From: Wolfiporia cocos
Taxonomy: Eukaryota > Basidiomycota > Agaricomycetes > Polyporales > Phaeolaceae
DNA: 64,000 bases
Assembly (NCBI GenBank): GCA_029448655.1
Contig: JACCLO010000012.1
Location: 2,976,001 to 3,040,000 of the forward strand
Direction: 5' to 3'
The position numbers and the translations under genes were made by a program. Below the pieces are notes generated by a model, which was given only the letters and a program-made list of their open reading frames with translations, had not been told where the DNA came from and searched no databases. Positions 11,337-20,591 of the stretch are shown here, in pieces (position 1 is the first letter of the stretch; each line of letters starts with the position of its first letter).

Positions 11337-14300
11337 TTACTTTCCTGTGGAGCCGAATCCACCAGTACCACGCTCGGATTTAATCTTTTCAAAGTAAGAT
11401 TTTCCGTGTAGCGTAATATGCGGGTCCTTTGCAACTTCGCAGATTAGCTGGGCAATCTTATCCCCGGCTCGGATATCGATAGATACGTCCGAGTGGTTCC
11501 GAAGAATGATGATTACTTCGCCTTGATAATCGTGGTCGATGACACCACCCATTACGTCTATGCCTTTGCGGGCGAGACTAGAGCGGGGGGCGATACGTCC
11601 GTAAGTGCCGAAAGGTACCTGGATCTTCAGTTTGGTGTTGTATTCTGCCTGCCCGTGAGCTGGCAGAACGTCGCCTGTTGCAGTGTACAGGTCAAACCCA
11701 ACCGAGTCCTTGGTTCCTTTTTCCGGCATTCGGCCACCTTCACCGACTACGATTTTCAAGTCCGCGTTTTGGTTAATGTCAGCTGACATCCATCCCCCGT
11801 CGGGGTGTCTAACCATGCGCTGCTTAGGATCCTTCGCAAATTCTTCGCGGTACTGCGGCCAGTCGTCTGGCCACGTGCATTCGTCGGCTTCCCAGTCGTC
11901 GCTATCAGGGTCGAAGACGTGAACTGCTTCTTTCCTTCTAGCTGATCGCCTGAGGGGGACATCCTGCATTGGAATAGGGTGTGAAGCCTTGTATTCCTGT
12001 AGAATGTCATATGCCGAGTCGAGATCGGCTTCGCGTACCCAGGAGTCGTCATTGATACCGAATCCTTTCCATCGGATTCTGTATTCAACTCTTCCTGCGC
12101 GGAGGCGATGATCTAAGATCTTCTCGACTTCCCATAATTCCTCGCCGTCGACCATTTCTGGTTGAGGCTCTGGTCTTTTCTGATGCACAGGGTCCTTGTA
12201 CATGACCAACTTGGAAGCGTGGAATACTGGGTGGTAAGCCCTGTATTGCTCGTCCATATGTACCCTAAAGGTGACCGGAGATAATTGTTCAATTATCTTA
12301 AATGGTCCCAAATAGCGTGGACTAAGACTTCTTTCGGAGTCTTGCCAGCTACGGGCGTCAACGAGAACTTTGTCGCCAACTTTAAACGGTACCGAGCGCT
12401 TGTGTTGATCATAGTACCAAGACCAGCGTTCGGCAGCCAATTTCATAGCTGCCTTAGCTTGTTCTTGTGCTGACCATCTGGCGTAAGCAAATTGATTTAA
12501 ATCCGAATATTGCGTCGGCTTCAAATCCGTAGGTCCTGCATTGGGATGCCTTCCTAGTTCGACGAAGAATGGACTATTCTTGGTCGTCTCGCTAGCCGCG
12601 TTATTGTACGCAAACTCTGCCGTGGGGAGATAGAACACCCAGTTATCTTTTTGGATAACGTCGATGTAGCATCGTAGGTATTGTTCTAGAATTTGGTTAA
12701 TTCTCTCCGTTTGGCCGTCCGCTTGCGGGTGGTAGGCTGTTGTCATCGACCTCTGAATTCCCAATTGCTCGCACCATCCCTTGAATAGCTCAGAAGAGAA
12801 TTGCGGTCCTCTGTCCGAAATGATTTGTTTCGGAAGCCCGTGGTTCGGATAAATCCGAAGGTACAGGAGGTTTGCTAATTCCTTTGCCGAGATATTGTCT
12901 GACGTGGGAATGAAGTGTGCGCGCTTGGTCAATCGGTCCACTACTACCATAATAGCAGTGAATTGTTTGCGTTCGCCGCTGGGCGGTAAGTGAACGATGA
13001 AGTCGATTGTGATTGTGTCCCAGGGTGCTTCCGGTACTGGGAGCGGTTGCAGGGGTCCATACGGGGTCTGGTTGCGGTTCTTCATGCGTTGACATGTGTC
13101 ACAACCTTCCACGTATTGCTTTACCATCGTGGTCATTCCAGGCCACCAGTAATTACGTGACAGAAGTTCATAGGTCTTCCATCGTCCGAAGTGTCCGGCC
13201 GTCACATGGTCATGATGTAACTCCAGAATCTTCGTGCGCAATTCCTTAGGCTCTTTTGGAACGTACACTTTTCCTCGTCTGAGGAGTAATCCAGCCTCCA
13301 TGTTCCATTCCTGGAGATCTTTACCAAATTCCTTGGGACCACTTTTCAGTAGTTCCTGGTAATCCTTGGTAATCTGATCGTCCATGAGGGCTTGTCGGAT
13401 TTGTCGGAGGAGGTCCTCGTCGCCTGATTGTATCTCCTGCTGTGACGCTTCTAGCGCCCTAACCGTGAAGTATTCCGGTTTCAGCAAAATTTGATCGCGA
13501 TTATCGAGTTCCACCCCCTCTTCATGGTCTGGCCTCCGTGACAGAGGATCAGCCGTGAGCATTGTTTTACCGGGTTTGTGGCACATGGTGAAGTTGAACC
13601 TTGTCAGGTAAAGACTCCAACGTGCCTGTCTCCGGGTTAGCCGTTGTGCCGATTTGAAATATGTCAGATTGAGATGATCCGACCATACTTCGAATTTATG
13701 TGGATGTCCCTCGAGGTAATGTCTCCATTCCTCTAGAGCGCGGATGATTGCGAGCAACTCCTTATCGTAAATCTCATAGTTCCTTTCGGCTGCTGATAGA
13801 GATTTCGAGTAAAAGGCTACCGGGTGCCAGAGCTTATCCTCCGAAGAGTATTGTGATAGCACTGCACCAGTTGCGTAATCGGAAGAATCCGCTTCCACGC
13901 GGAACGGGGACTCCTGGTCTGGGATCCGGAGTATTGGAGCCGATGTGAAAGCTTCCTTGAGAGTTTGGAAGGCTTCCGCTTGTTCGGGTCCCCAGTTCCA
14001 TTGCGTGTTTTTCTTGGACAGTTCGGTTAACGGCTTAACCACTTTGGAGAAGTCTTTAATGAACCGCCGGTAGTAGTTGGCGAAGCCAACAAAGGCCTGG
14101 ACGTCCTTCACCTTGGCAGGTGTAGGCCAGTCCATGACACCGGCTACCTTCTTAGGGTCCATTTCGACTTTTCCTTTGGAAATGATCATTCCCAGGTATT
14201 CAATACTGCTTTGTTCGAAAAAGCACTTTTCAGGCTTCGCGAACAAGTCGTTGTCTTGCAAGATTTGTAATACTTGCTTGACAATACGACGGTGTTCCAA

Positions 14301-15872
14301 CAGGTCGTTTCCGAACACAAGGATGTCGTCTAGGTAGACAATGACCTTTCCTTCTCTGATAAGGTCACCTAGAATATCGTTCATCATGTGTTGGAACGTG
14401 CTGGGTGCATTACAAAAACCGAAGTACATGACTACAGCTTCGTAAAGGCCGTTAGGCGTAATGAATGCGGTCTTCCATTCATCTCCCTCCTTGATTCTTA
14501 CGTTGTTGTAACCCCAACGCAAGTCGAGCTTCGTAAATATCGAAGCCTGGCTAAGCTTATCGATAAGCTCGTCTATGCGTGGGAGAGGGTACCTGTTTTT
14601 AATGGTCAAGTCGTTCACCTTTCGGTAATCGACTACCATTCGGGCTCCGCCGTCTTTTTTAGGGACGAAGAAGACCGGGCTCGCGATCGGAGATTTTGAG
14701 TGTCGGATGTAGCCCTTCCGTAACTCTTCCTGAATCCACTGATCTAGCGAGTTCGCTTCCTGAGGAGACATCTTGTATGCCTTACTCGGGGGCGGTAGCA
14801 CCGCGTCATCGGGGAAGTCGATGGCATGGTCGTATGGTTTCCGCTCGGGCATCCTTTCGGATGCGCGCTGAGAAAATACCGTGGGACCAAACTCCTGGTA
14901 TTCCTCCGGAACCAAGGATTTCCATTTCTGGAGATCCGCATCTGTCAGGAATTCATCATCCGACTTCTCCGTTATCGACTGAATGGCATCGATAAGGAGT
15001 TCCGTTCCTTCGTCAAGGGTGTTCACCCAAGCGACAAAGGGATTCTCCGGCTCCTCTAAGCCGAGAAAATCTATTGGAAAGTCATTGATGATCTGATAGA
15101 TGTTGCGGGGTTCGATTTCGTCCTCTTCCTCAGAAATCGAAACCCGTTTGCCATGTTTGCATTTTTCCGTACACCGATATGTGAAGGTTCCTTCCGGCCA
15201 GTTGAAGTCCGGGTTGTGTTTCAGGAACCAATCATATCCGAGGATCACATCCGCATTCTGTACGTCCATTACGTACAAGAATTCGGTGGACTTGTGTTCC
15301 TCGTGCACCATATAAGCTTTTACTGCCATATTGATATTACCGGCGGTATTAGAGGTACCGTCGGCGTTACGAATCTCGAGAGGCGAAGGTAGTTTCTGAG
15401 TGACTAACTTTTCCTCGTGGACGAGTTTCTTATCAATGACGCTTATTGATGCACCGGTGTCGATTAATGCCATGGCGTTGACTTTCTTTCCATATACCCA
15501 CAATTCCACTTCGATAGAGAACGATTTATTGTCGTCTCGAGAATCGTTTCCATGTACATTATACAAAGTGAAAAACTTAGACGCGAGCGGGTCAGGATAA
15601 AAGTATTTTACAGGAGGGGCACGTGTAGCTAGTGTCCTTGTCCTCCGGGCAAAGTCCATTGCCGAGCTACCGAATATACCGAGATGGGATACCGGGTGAC
15701 GTACGACCGCCTTATCTTCCCACAAGATAAGGGGTCTCTGTGAAGCCTCTTCGTAGAGGTGCGCTTCTTCGGGGCGCTGTACACTCCCAGCCGCTGCGGG
15801 GCTGGTGTGTTCTTCACAGAACGTCTTCGAGACGTGTGGTTGGGGCGAGGGGAACCGAGATGGTCCCGACAT
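11337..15872 (-). CDS. pol: pol polyprotein of B1 (PR-RT-RH-IN-chromodomain-dUTPase)
   Basis: This intact 1511-residue polyprotein copies and integrates the element. The aspartic protease has DTGA at 138-141. The reverse transcriptase has D450 and YLDD at 513-516. RNase H has D662, E705, D732 and D775. Integrase has zinc ligands H887, H894, C924 and C927, and the DD35E triad D957, D1020, E1056. The chromodomain is at about 1246-1297. The dUTPase (about 1387-1511) has all five motifs: VGFDLY, GRIAPRSS, GVIDHDYQG, GDKIAQ and RGTGGFGSTG. Ser replaces the usual Gly at the end of motif 2. The ATG lies 59 nt inside the end of gag in the +1 frame, so expression needs +1 frameshifting, reinitiation or a separate RNA. 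The chromodomain probably directs insertion to heterochromatin. The dUTPase would keep dUTP out of the cDNA. Confidence 0.97.
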   Translation of the reverse strand: MSGPSRFPSPQPHVSKTFCEEHTSPAAAGSVQRPEEAHLYEEASQRPLILWEDKAVVRHPVSHLGIFGSSAMDFARRTRTLATRAPPVKYFYPDPLASKFFTLYNVHGNDSRDDNKSFSIEVELWVYGKKVNAMALIDTGASISVIDKKLVHEEKLVTQKLPSPLEIRNADGTSNTAGNINMAVKAYMVHEEHKSTEFLYVMDVQNADVILGYDWFLKHNPDFNWPEGTFTYRCTEKCKHGKRVSISEEEDEIEPRNIYQIINDFPIDFLGLEEPENPFVAWVNTLDEGTELLIDAIQSITEKSDDEFLTDADLQKWKSLVPEEYQEFGPTVFSQRASERMPERKPYDHAIDFPDDAVLPPPSKAYKMSPQEANSLDQWIQEELRKGYIRHSKSPIASPVFFVPKKDGGARMVVDYRKVNDLTIKNRYPLPRIDELIDKLSQASIFTKLDLRWGYNNVRIKEGDEWKTAFITPNGLYEAVVMYFGFCNAPSTFQHMMNDILGDLIREGKVIVYLDDILVFGNDLLEHRRIVKQVLQILQDNDLFAKPEKCFFEQSSIEYLGMIISKGKVEMDPKKVAGVMDWPTPAKVKDVQAFVGFANYYRRFIKDFSKVVKPLTELSKKNTQWNWGPEQAEAFQTLKEAFTSAPILRIPDQESPFRVEADSSDYATGAVLSQYSSEDKLWHPVAFYSKSLSAAERNYEIYDKELLAIIRALEEWRHYLEGHPHKFEVWSDHLNLTYFKSAQRLTRRQARWSLYLTRFNFTMCHKPGKTMLTADPLSRRPDHEEGVELDNRDQILLKPEYFTVRALEASQQEIQSGDEDLLRQIRQALMDDQITKDYQELLKSGPKEFGKDLQEWNMEAGLLLRRGKVYVPKEPKELRTKILELHHDHVTAGHFGRWKTYELLSRNYWWPGMTTMVKQYVEGCDTCQRMKNRNQTPYGPLQPLPVPEAPWDTITIDFIVHLPPSGERKQFTAIMVVVDRLTKRAHFIPTSDNISAKELANLLYLRIYPNHGLPKQIISDRGPQFSSELFKGWCEQLGIQRSMTTAYHPQADGQTERINQILEQYLRCYIDVIQKDNWVFYLPTAEFAYNNAASETTKNSPFFVELGRHPNAGPTDLKPTQYSDLNQFAYARWSAQEQAKAAMKLAAERWSWYYDQHKRSVPFKVGDKVLVDARSWQDSERSLSPRYLGPFKIIEQLSPVTFRVHMDEQYRAYHPVFHASKLVMYKDPVHQKRPEPQPEMVDGEELWEVEKILDHRLRAGRVEYRIRWKGFGINDDSWVREADLDSAYDILQEYKASHPIPMQDVPLRRSARRKEAVHVFDPDSDDWEADECTWPDDWPQYREEFAKDPKQRMVRHPDGGWMSADINQNADLKIVVGEGGRMPEKGTKDSVGFDLYTATGDVLPAHGQAEYNTKLKIQVPFGTYGRIAPRSSLARKGIDVMGGVIDHDYQGEVIIILRNHSDVSIDIRAGDKIAQLICEVAKDPHITLHGKSYFEKIKSERGTGGFGSTGK

Positions 15873-17811
15873 TGGCGACGGTGGTGGCGGGGGCCGAGGG
15901 TCCTGCTGAACTTGAGTCAGCCGTCACTTCTTCCCAGATCGTTCGGGCACGATACGTCTTGCCATCCGCGGGGGGCGCCGAGTACGGCTTCTTGCCAGAA
16001 GCCTGTCCCTTTCCACTACCCGAAGGAGCAGCCGTGGTCTTTCCAGACGCGGCAGCTGCATCCTTCGCCCTTTGTTGTTCGGCCCGCTGAGCGGCAGGCA
16101 CGAACGTTCCCGCAGCCTTGTCCGCGGCAAGCTTAGGACATTTGTTGAAGTAATGTCCTGTCTGCTTGCAGTATGTGCAGACGGCGTTGGTGGTGTCGGC
16201 GGGGGCTTTGGCGGGCGCCTTTCCCTTGTCCTTTTTCTTCTCCGACTTCTTTGCAGAAGCGGAGGACGTCTCCTTCTTTTCGGCAGGTGCCGAGTCCTTC
16301 TTGCCGGCCTTCTCGAAGATCGAACCCTTGATCTTGTCAGGGTAAGATGTCTGATACATTTCTAGAGCGAAGTCGATCAGAGGCTCGATGTCGGTGGGTG
16401 CCTTGAAGAACGGGGTTTTGCCGAGGACGTTTAAGGTGTCCTTGACCTTTTCAGGGAGGGTCTCTGTGAATTCCCACACCAGAGTCTCGTTGGCGGTTTC
16501 GGAGAGTCGGCCGAGGGTGCGGAACCGTTCGCAGTAATTGAAATAGTTCGATTCTGCCAGTTCCTTGCCCTTCGTGCCGTAGTAGCCGCGAATTTCCTTC
16601 TTGGCTATCTCCTTATCCGTCATTTTCCCATATTGCACCATTACGGATTTGGTGAAGTCCTCCCAGGTGCCGAGAGGTTCACCGTTTCCTGCCTTCTTGA
16701 TGAGAGGCGAGAAAAATTTGTATGCGTCCCCTGTGACGCGGAAGAGGGCCGTGGTGATACGGTCATGGTCATCGTAGACCCTGAGCGTACCGAAGTACAG
16801 GCCCATCTTCTCCACCCATTCCTGAGCAGTCACCTTTCCAGATGACCCGGAGAATTCGGGGGGAGGGGGGATTTTCAGGTTTTGAGGCAGACCTGGAATC
16901 TGCGGGGCGACGGCTGCTGCAGCAGCGGCTGCAGCTTGTGCGGCGGCAGCGGCCTCGGCTGCACGGGCTTGAGCATTGCCGGGGGCCGGTGCGGGTTCTT
17001 CCGGGGGCGTGCGGACACCGGGAGGGTTGGGAACGGAGGGATTCTTGCGAATCCTCCGGAGTTCCTCATCGACCTTCTCCATGCGCTCTGCGAACGCATC
17101 CTCGAGGTCGTCCAGCCGGGACCGGTAGTCCTTTCGGAGCTGCTTCTCCATTTCGGAGAGCTTGGCGGTGTACTCCTGTCGGAGTTCCTTGCCGAGGTCC
17201 ACCATGGTGGACAATACCTCGTTCCGGACCGAATTGACCGCTTCGTGTAGCTCGTCTTGGGCCTTTTGTTCGATTGCCCTGGATTGCCCAACCAGGGAGT
17301 CGATTCGTCCATGGATGCGCTCTAGGCGGGCGTGCACCATTCGACCTAAGGTGTCGGTGGTGTCATGGCTGATTGCCGCCCCTCGTTGGATGGCTGCGTC
17401 GATGATTGGCCCATGTATGGACCCATCCACCTTGTGGTGTTCCTCCTCAGGGAGGTACGCTTTGAGGTTGTTTTCGACAGCAATATTAGTCTGTCGTGTT
17501 GGCCCTGAAAATTCCATTTCCAGGGTGGTGACGGGCCCGATAGGGCGAGTTCGACGAGCCGGAGGGTATCCGGCAATGGGCGAGCCGGGGCGTGTACCCA
17601 TGGGGTTGGTCGGAGATTCCCTTTGCGGGGGAATGAACTCCGGCACTTCCTCTTCCTCTTCTTCTTCCTCTTCCTCTCTCTCGCTTAGGTGCTCCAGCGT
17701 CACCAGTTGCTGGGTTCCCGAGGGACCAGCTACCGGTGTCACCGGGCCTTCTGAGCGGAGGCGCATCTTGCGGGGGGCGAGGGGGGTGCTGACGGAGGAG
17801 GTGGAGGACAT
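15814..17811 (-). CDS. gag: gag polyprotein of B1
   Basis: This 665-residue protein forms the particle. From the N-terminus it has a run of Glu (about 45-55) in a disordered Pro-rich region, a long charged coiled coil (about 155-255), and an Ala-rich low-complexity linker (about 280-301). A retrotransposon gag/capsid region follows (about 318-490), then a Lys-rich linker and one canonical CX2CX4HX4C zinc knuckle (C545, C548, H553, C558). The start is placed at 17811 because B2 gag begins at the same Met and the 14 codons upstream in B1 are not shared. A CTAAC motif and CAG lie just upstream. Its last 59 nt overlap pol. Confidence 0.94.
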   Translation of the reverse strand: MSSTSSVSTPLAPRKMRLRSEGPVTPVAGPSGTQQLVTLEHLSEREEEEEEEEEEVPEFIPPQRESPTNPMGTRPGSPIAGYPPARRTRPIGPVTTLEMEFSGPTRQTNIAVENNLKAYLPEEEHHKVDGSIHGPIIDAAIQRGAAISHDTTDTLGRMVHARLERIHGRIDSLVGQSRAIEQKAQDELHEAVNSVRNEVLSTMVDLGKELRQEYTAKLSEMEKQLRKDYRSRLDDLEDAFAERMEKVDEELRRIRKNPSVPNPPGVRTPPEEPAPAPGNAQARAAEAAAAAQAAAAAAAAVAPQIPGLPQNLKIPPPPEFSGSSGKVTAQEWVEKMGLYFGTLRVYDDHDRITTALFRVTGDAYKFFSPLIKKAGNGEPLGTWEDFTKSVMVQYGKMTDKEIAKKEIRGYYGTKGKELAESNYFNYCERFRTLGRLSETANETLVWEFTETLPEKVKDTLNVLGKTPFFKAPTDIEPLIDFALEMYQTSYPDKIKGSIFEKAGKKDSAPAEKKETSSASAKKSEKKKDKGKAPAKAPADTTNAVCTYCKQTGHYFNKCPKLAADKAAGTFVPAAQRAEQQRAKDAAAASGKTTAAPSGSGKGQASGKKPYSAPPADGKTYRARTIWEEVTADSSSAGPSAPATTVANVGTISVPLAPTTRLEDVL

Positions 17812-17818
17812 TGTGAAT

Positions 17819-17838
17819 CTGTTTGTGACGAATGTTAG
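17819..17838 (-). promoter_or_regulatory. candidate 3' splice site before gag (B1)
   Basis: On the minus strand a consensus CTAAC branch motif (17838-17834) is followed by CAG ending at 17819, 7 nt before the gag ATG. B2 has the same arrangement. Use as a splice acceptor is inferred; only RNA data could show it. Confidence 0.55.
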
Positions 17839-17953
17839 TTTCCGGTTACTCATTGTCTTAGATTCTTAAGAAGGGATTGGTTTTGAAAGCTGCACTTTCG
17901 TTATAGATCACACTCGCACTCTATTTCAGAGTTAAAAGATGATAGTATTTCTA

Positions 17954-18853
17954 CTATACAATCGCGAGTATATCCTCTTCTACCGAAGTAGTTGAGGGCC
18001 CTGCCACCTTGTCAGGTGGTGTTACACCGAAGGCAAAAGAAATCTGTAGCGCTACGCATTCTGCTACGATACGAGCTAAGTCCGTACGCCAATCCAAAAA
18101 GGAAATATTGCCGAGCTGTTTGCAATACTTTTTCATAATTCTCCAGTCTCTATTGGTGATCCTTCCCCGTCTCGCTCTATCCTTTACGTTATCCACCAAG
18201 TCCTCCAATTCTACTACCATAGTGTGGAAACGCATGTCGTTTTCCATATGGAAACCTGGGTAATTAGGGGGGTGGTTGGCGAGAGGAGTGAGACGAGTGA
18301 GAGTGCCTTCTAGCATGGGAATAACTTGATCGCATGCTTGGAGAGGCTTCTTCTTCCCGAAGACGAGGGAAGGGTCGAGAATCTTGTGATTGGCCGGAAC
18401 AGAAGGTCCGGCCGCCGGGCTGGAGAGACGGAGGGCCAGTGAAGAAGCTGCTTGCTTGGCTTCCTTGGCGGCTTGTTTGGCGGCGATTCGCTTATTCAGC
18501 TTATCGCGGGCGAGCTTGAGCTTGTTGAGTTCACGGAGTTCAATGAGGTTCTCCATGGCGGTAATGGAAGCGGCTAGCTTCTCTTCCTCTGTCCAGATAC
18601 GCTTAGCGAGCGGAACTGGTTTGGGAGGTCGAGGAGCGGGTTTCCCAGCCTCAGCAATGTGCTTTGGCATGTGGACGGGAATCTCCCAAAAATGGAGCTT
18701 CCCAGTGTAATCTTCCTTTACAGGAAGGGTGTAGGTGACGTCCTCTGCCCGAGGAATGTCGGCGGTGTCGATGCGGCTGAGAAGGGACCGCTTTGCCGGT
18801 TTGACGTAAGGGGCAGTGGAGGAGCCACGAGTGCGACGGGTAACGCGGGGCAT
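17954..18853 (-). CDS. ORF0 of B1, uncharacterised protein upstream of gag
   Basis: This 299-residue frame has no recognised family. It has a basic N-terminus, a Pro-rich stretch near 75-85, a charged helical segment with many Lys/Ala (about 90-140), a Ser/Pro linker, and a C-terminal helical domain (about 205-280) that resembles the C-terminus of family A ORF0. The start at 18853 is chosen because B2 begins at the same Met; the extra upstream codons in B1 are not in frame in B2. The stop is 142 nt before gag. The position is equivalent to ORF0 in family A. Role unknown. Confidence 0.8.
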   Translation of the reverse strand: MPRVTRRTRGSSTAPYVKPAKRSLLSRIDTADIPRAEDVTYTLPVKEDYTGKLHFWEIPVHMPKHIAEAGKPAPRPPKPVPLAKRIWTEEEKLAASITAMENLIELRELNKLKLARDKLNKRIAAKQAAKEAKQAASSLALRLSSPAAGPSVPANHKILDPSLVFGKKKPLQACDQVIPMLEGTLTRLTPLANHPPNYPGFHMENDMRFHTMVVELEDLVDNVKDRARRGRITNRDWRIMKKYCKQLGNISFLDWRTDLARIVAECVALQISFAFGVTPPDKVAGPSTTSVEEDILAIV

Positions 18854-18857
18854 GATT

Positions 18858-18890
18858 CTAGAAAGTGCAGCCTTCATGAGAAACAAAGTT
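18858..18890 (-). promoter_or_regulatory. candidate 3' splice site before ORF0 (B1)
   Basis: The minus strand reads GCACTTTCTAG then AATC and the ORF0 ATG, with a CTCAT branch-like motif upstream. B2 has TTTCTTAG at the same place. Function inferred. Confidence 0.4.
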
Positions 18891-19829
18891 TCCCAGTGAT
18901 ACGTCCAAGAACAGGAATGAAAGGGATTATGTAAGGTAGGGTAGTGGACTCCTTTTCAGGAGCAAAGAAGGTGTACTACGGGGCGTAATTACTCTTATGT
19001 TGCGCGCAAACCCTGTGCCGAGACGGCGCGGATATTCGCATGACCCTAACGGTCAGAGGCGCCGACTCCAGGGGTAGAGTTGCTGACTGCCAGGCCGGTT
19101 CCTGGGTCAGATGATTGGGATTCGGATACACGACACCGCCCCGGAGGGACGATGCCGGAAAGTGGCTGGGATTTTACATCCCTTAGCCTGTCCATGCTTC
19201 AACAATGAGGTTGCCGTCTGTAGCCACATGGGTGTCACATCAGGGCTAAAAAACCACTGTCGATCTAAGATCGCGAGACAGCAGCGCTCCACATCCCGAA
19301 GGAGTGGGCCACGCGCTTCTCTTCCAATGGGGCCCCAAATCCGTTTGACCCATGCTCGCACGCCGAGCTGCCCGGAGGACTTATGCTATTGGCTACCGCG
19401 AGTGACCTATGGCAGGGTGATTTTTTACGTCACCCCCCTCACTGCTTTTCCCATAACGGGTTCAAAGCAGGTCCCTTACGCCTGGGAGGCGGCTTTGGAA
19501 AATTCCCATGCCATCATAATGATGACCCTGTGGATAGTGATGGGGCGCTGAACAACGCTTGCCATGACAGGGGGTTGGGCGCACACAGGCAGACCGTCCC
19601 CTTTTCTCCACAGGCGGGTCTTAACCGCGCATAGTCCAAGCTTGTCAGCGAGGACCATGTCTCCTTGACCCTGGAGTCCGGGTTAGGTAGGCCTCCTGCC
19701 TAAAAAGGCGGTGTGGCTTCCCTGGTTGCCAATCCTCTGCCGAGGATGACGATGTATCCCCCAGATCTCAACTATCACCCCTAACTCTTTGTCAAGAGTA
19801 GGGATGTGCGCAGCAACGAGCAATAGCCC

Positions 19830-19922
19830 CTGTAGGATAGAAACCCAGGCCCAAACGCAAGCGCAAGGGCGGGGGTAGGGGGAGATTTGTTCTTATGACA
19901 CAAACAAGGTTGTGGGACTCAC
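19830..19922 (-). promoter_or_regulatory. candidate PBS-spanning leader intron of B1
   Basis: On the minus strand GTGAGT lies in U5 (19922-19917), and TTTCTATCCTACAG ends at 19830, giving a 93-nt intron of normal fungal size. It would remove the LTR end and the primer-binding site. No clear branch site is visible. The corresponding B2 sites are at 26461 and 26368 (94 nt). Confidence 0.45.
19883..19893 (-). promoter_or_regulatory. self-priming primer-binding site of B1
   Basis: The minus strand reads AGAACAAATCT two nt past the LTR. It is the perfect complement of AGATTTGTTCT at 20027-20017 in the LTR, at the predicted RNA 5' end. No tRNA-type TGG-starting site is present. Confidence 0.75.
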
Positions 19923-20591
19923 ACTATAGCTTGATAACGACTTGAAGGAGTTGTTGAAGCTGGTGAGGAAACACTTGTAGGCGCAGTAGAGATGTTATGT
20001 GACTATGCGATAGCAGAGAACAAATCTAAGGCTTATCGTAGCGATAGCCCTACTTATATACATGCATTGTTTGGTTACCAGTAAGGGAGCCAAACATGAA
20101 GACGGTCTGTGCGCAGACATAACTAATACAGCTAAGTCGTAAACTACAGTAGACCATGTGCGCCGGTAATGGCCGCACCAGTAAGAAACGTTGTTAGGAC
20201 CGTAGGTCCATGTTGTGGAAGTGGCGTTGCTACGTTAGTAAGCCATGCACGTGATAACTATATACCGGTATCGGGATATGAGTAATCGTAAGGGCATTGG
20301 CATGTGATAACGAGCGGGCCGCTTATCCAAGTGTACTGACATAGCCCGATATCGGGATATGAGTAAGGCGCGTGACACCGGAGGTTAGTCCGCTGAGTCA
20401 TTGACGCGTACAAACGTGTTATGTACGTGTTGTTATGACGAGTGGACGTATACCGCGTTGTGTACGTGTTGTTTGGTTGCGTGTACGTGTAGACGGGCGC
20501 TTAGCAGCGTAAATGTCTACAAGGTCGTAGAAATACCAGATAAATAGGTAAAAATACGGGAAAAATAGTGGCATGTCCCAAATCTGTGACA
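19896..20591 (-). repeat. B1 5' LTR with promoter
   Basis: This 696-bp LTR is the pair of 10602-11297. On the minus strand TATATAAG (20060-20053) lies 25 nt before AGATTTGTTCT (20027-20017), the predicted transcription start and self-primer. U3 contains three GTACGTGT copies and two ATCGGGATATGAG copies (plus-strand reading) that may be enhancer repeats. Confidence 0.95.

Larger units (their letters stand above)
18854..19895 (-). other. B1 leader between 5' LTR and ORF0
   Basis: This 1042-nt untranslated leader is closely matched in B2. At its LTR end it holds the primer site and the intron acceptor at 19830. I see no convincing gene in the rest. The several small open frames lack any family resemblance. 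It may carry packaging signals. Confidence 0.7.
10602..20591 (-). mobile_element. B1: complete family B Ty3/gypsy element
   Basis: The element has two 696-bp LTRs that look identical by eye. CGCCG flanks it at 10597-10601 and 20592-20596, inside B2 pol. It carries leader, ORF0, gag and pol, all open. It is the innermost and youngest level of the left nest and the best candidate for an active family B copy in this window. Confidence 0.96.

Noticed and set aside
19107..19655. Open frames of 60-146 codons in the family B leader
   Set aside because: They occur on both strands in overlapping positions with no family match. They are better explained as chance frames in a GC-rich leader.
20501..20591. 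Extra C-terminal residues of B2 pol
   Set aside because: They are read-through into the inserted B1 LTR and are not part of the original protein.
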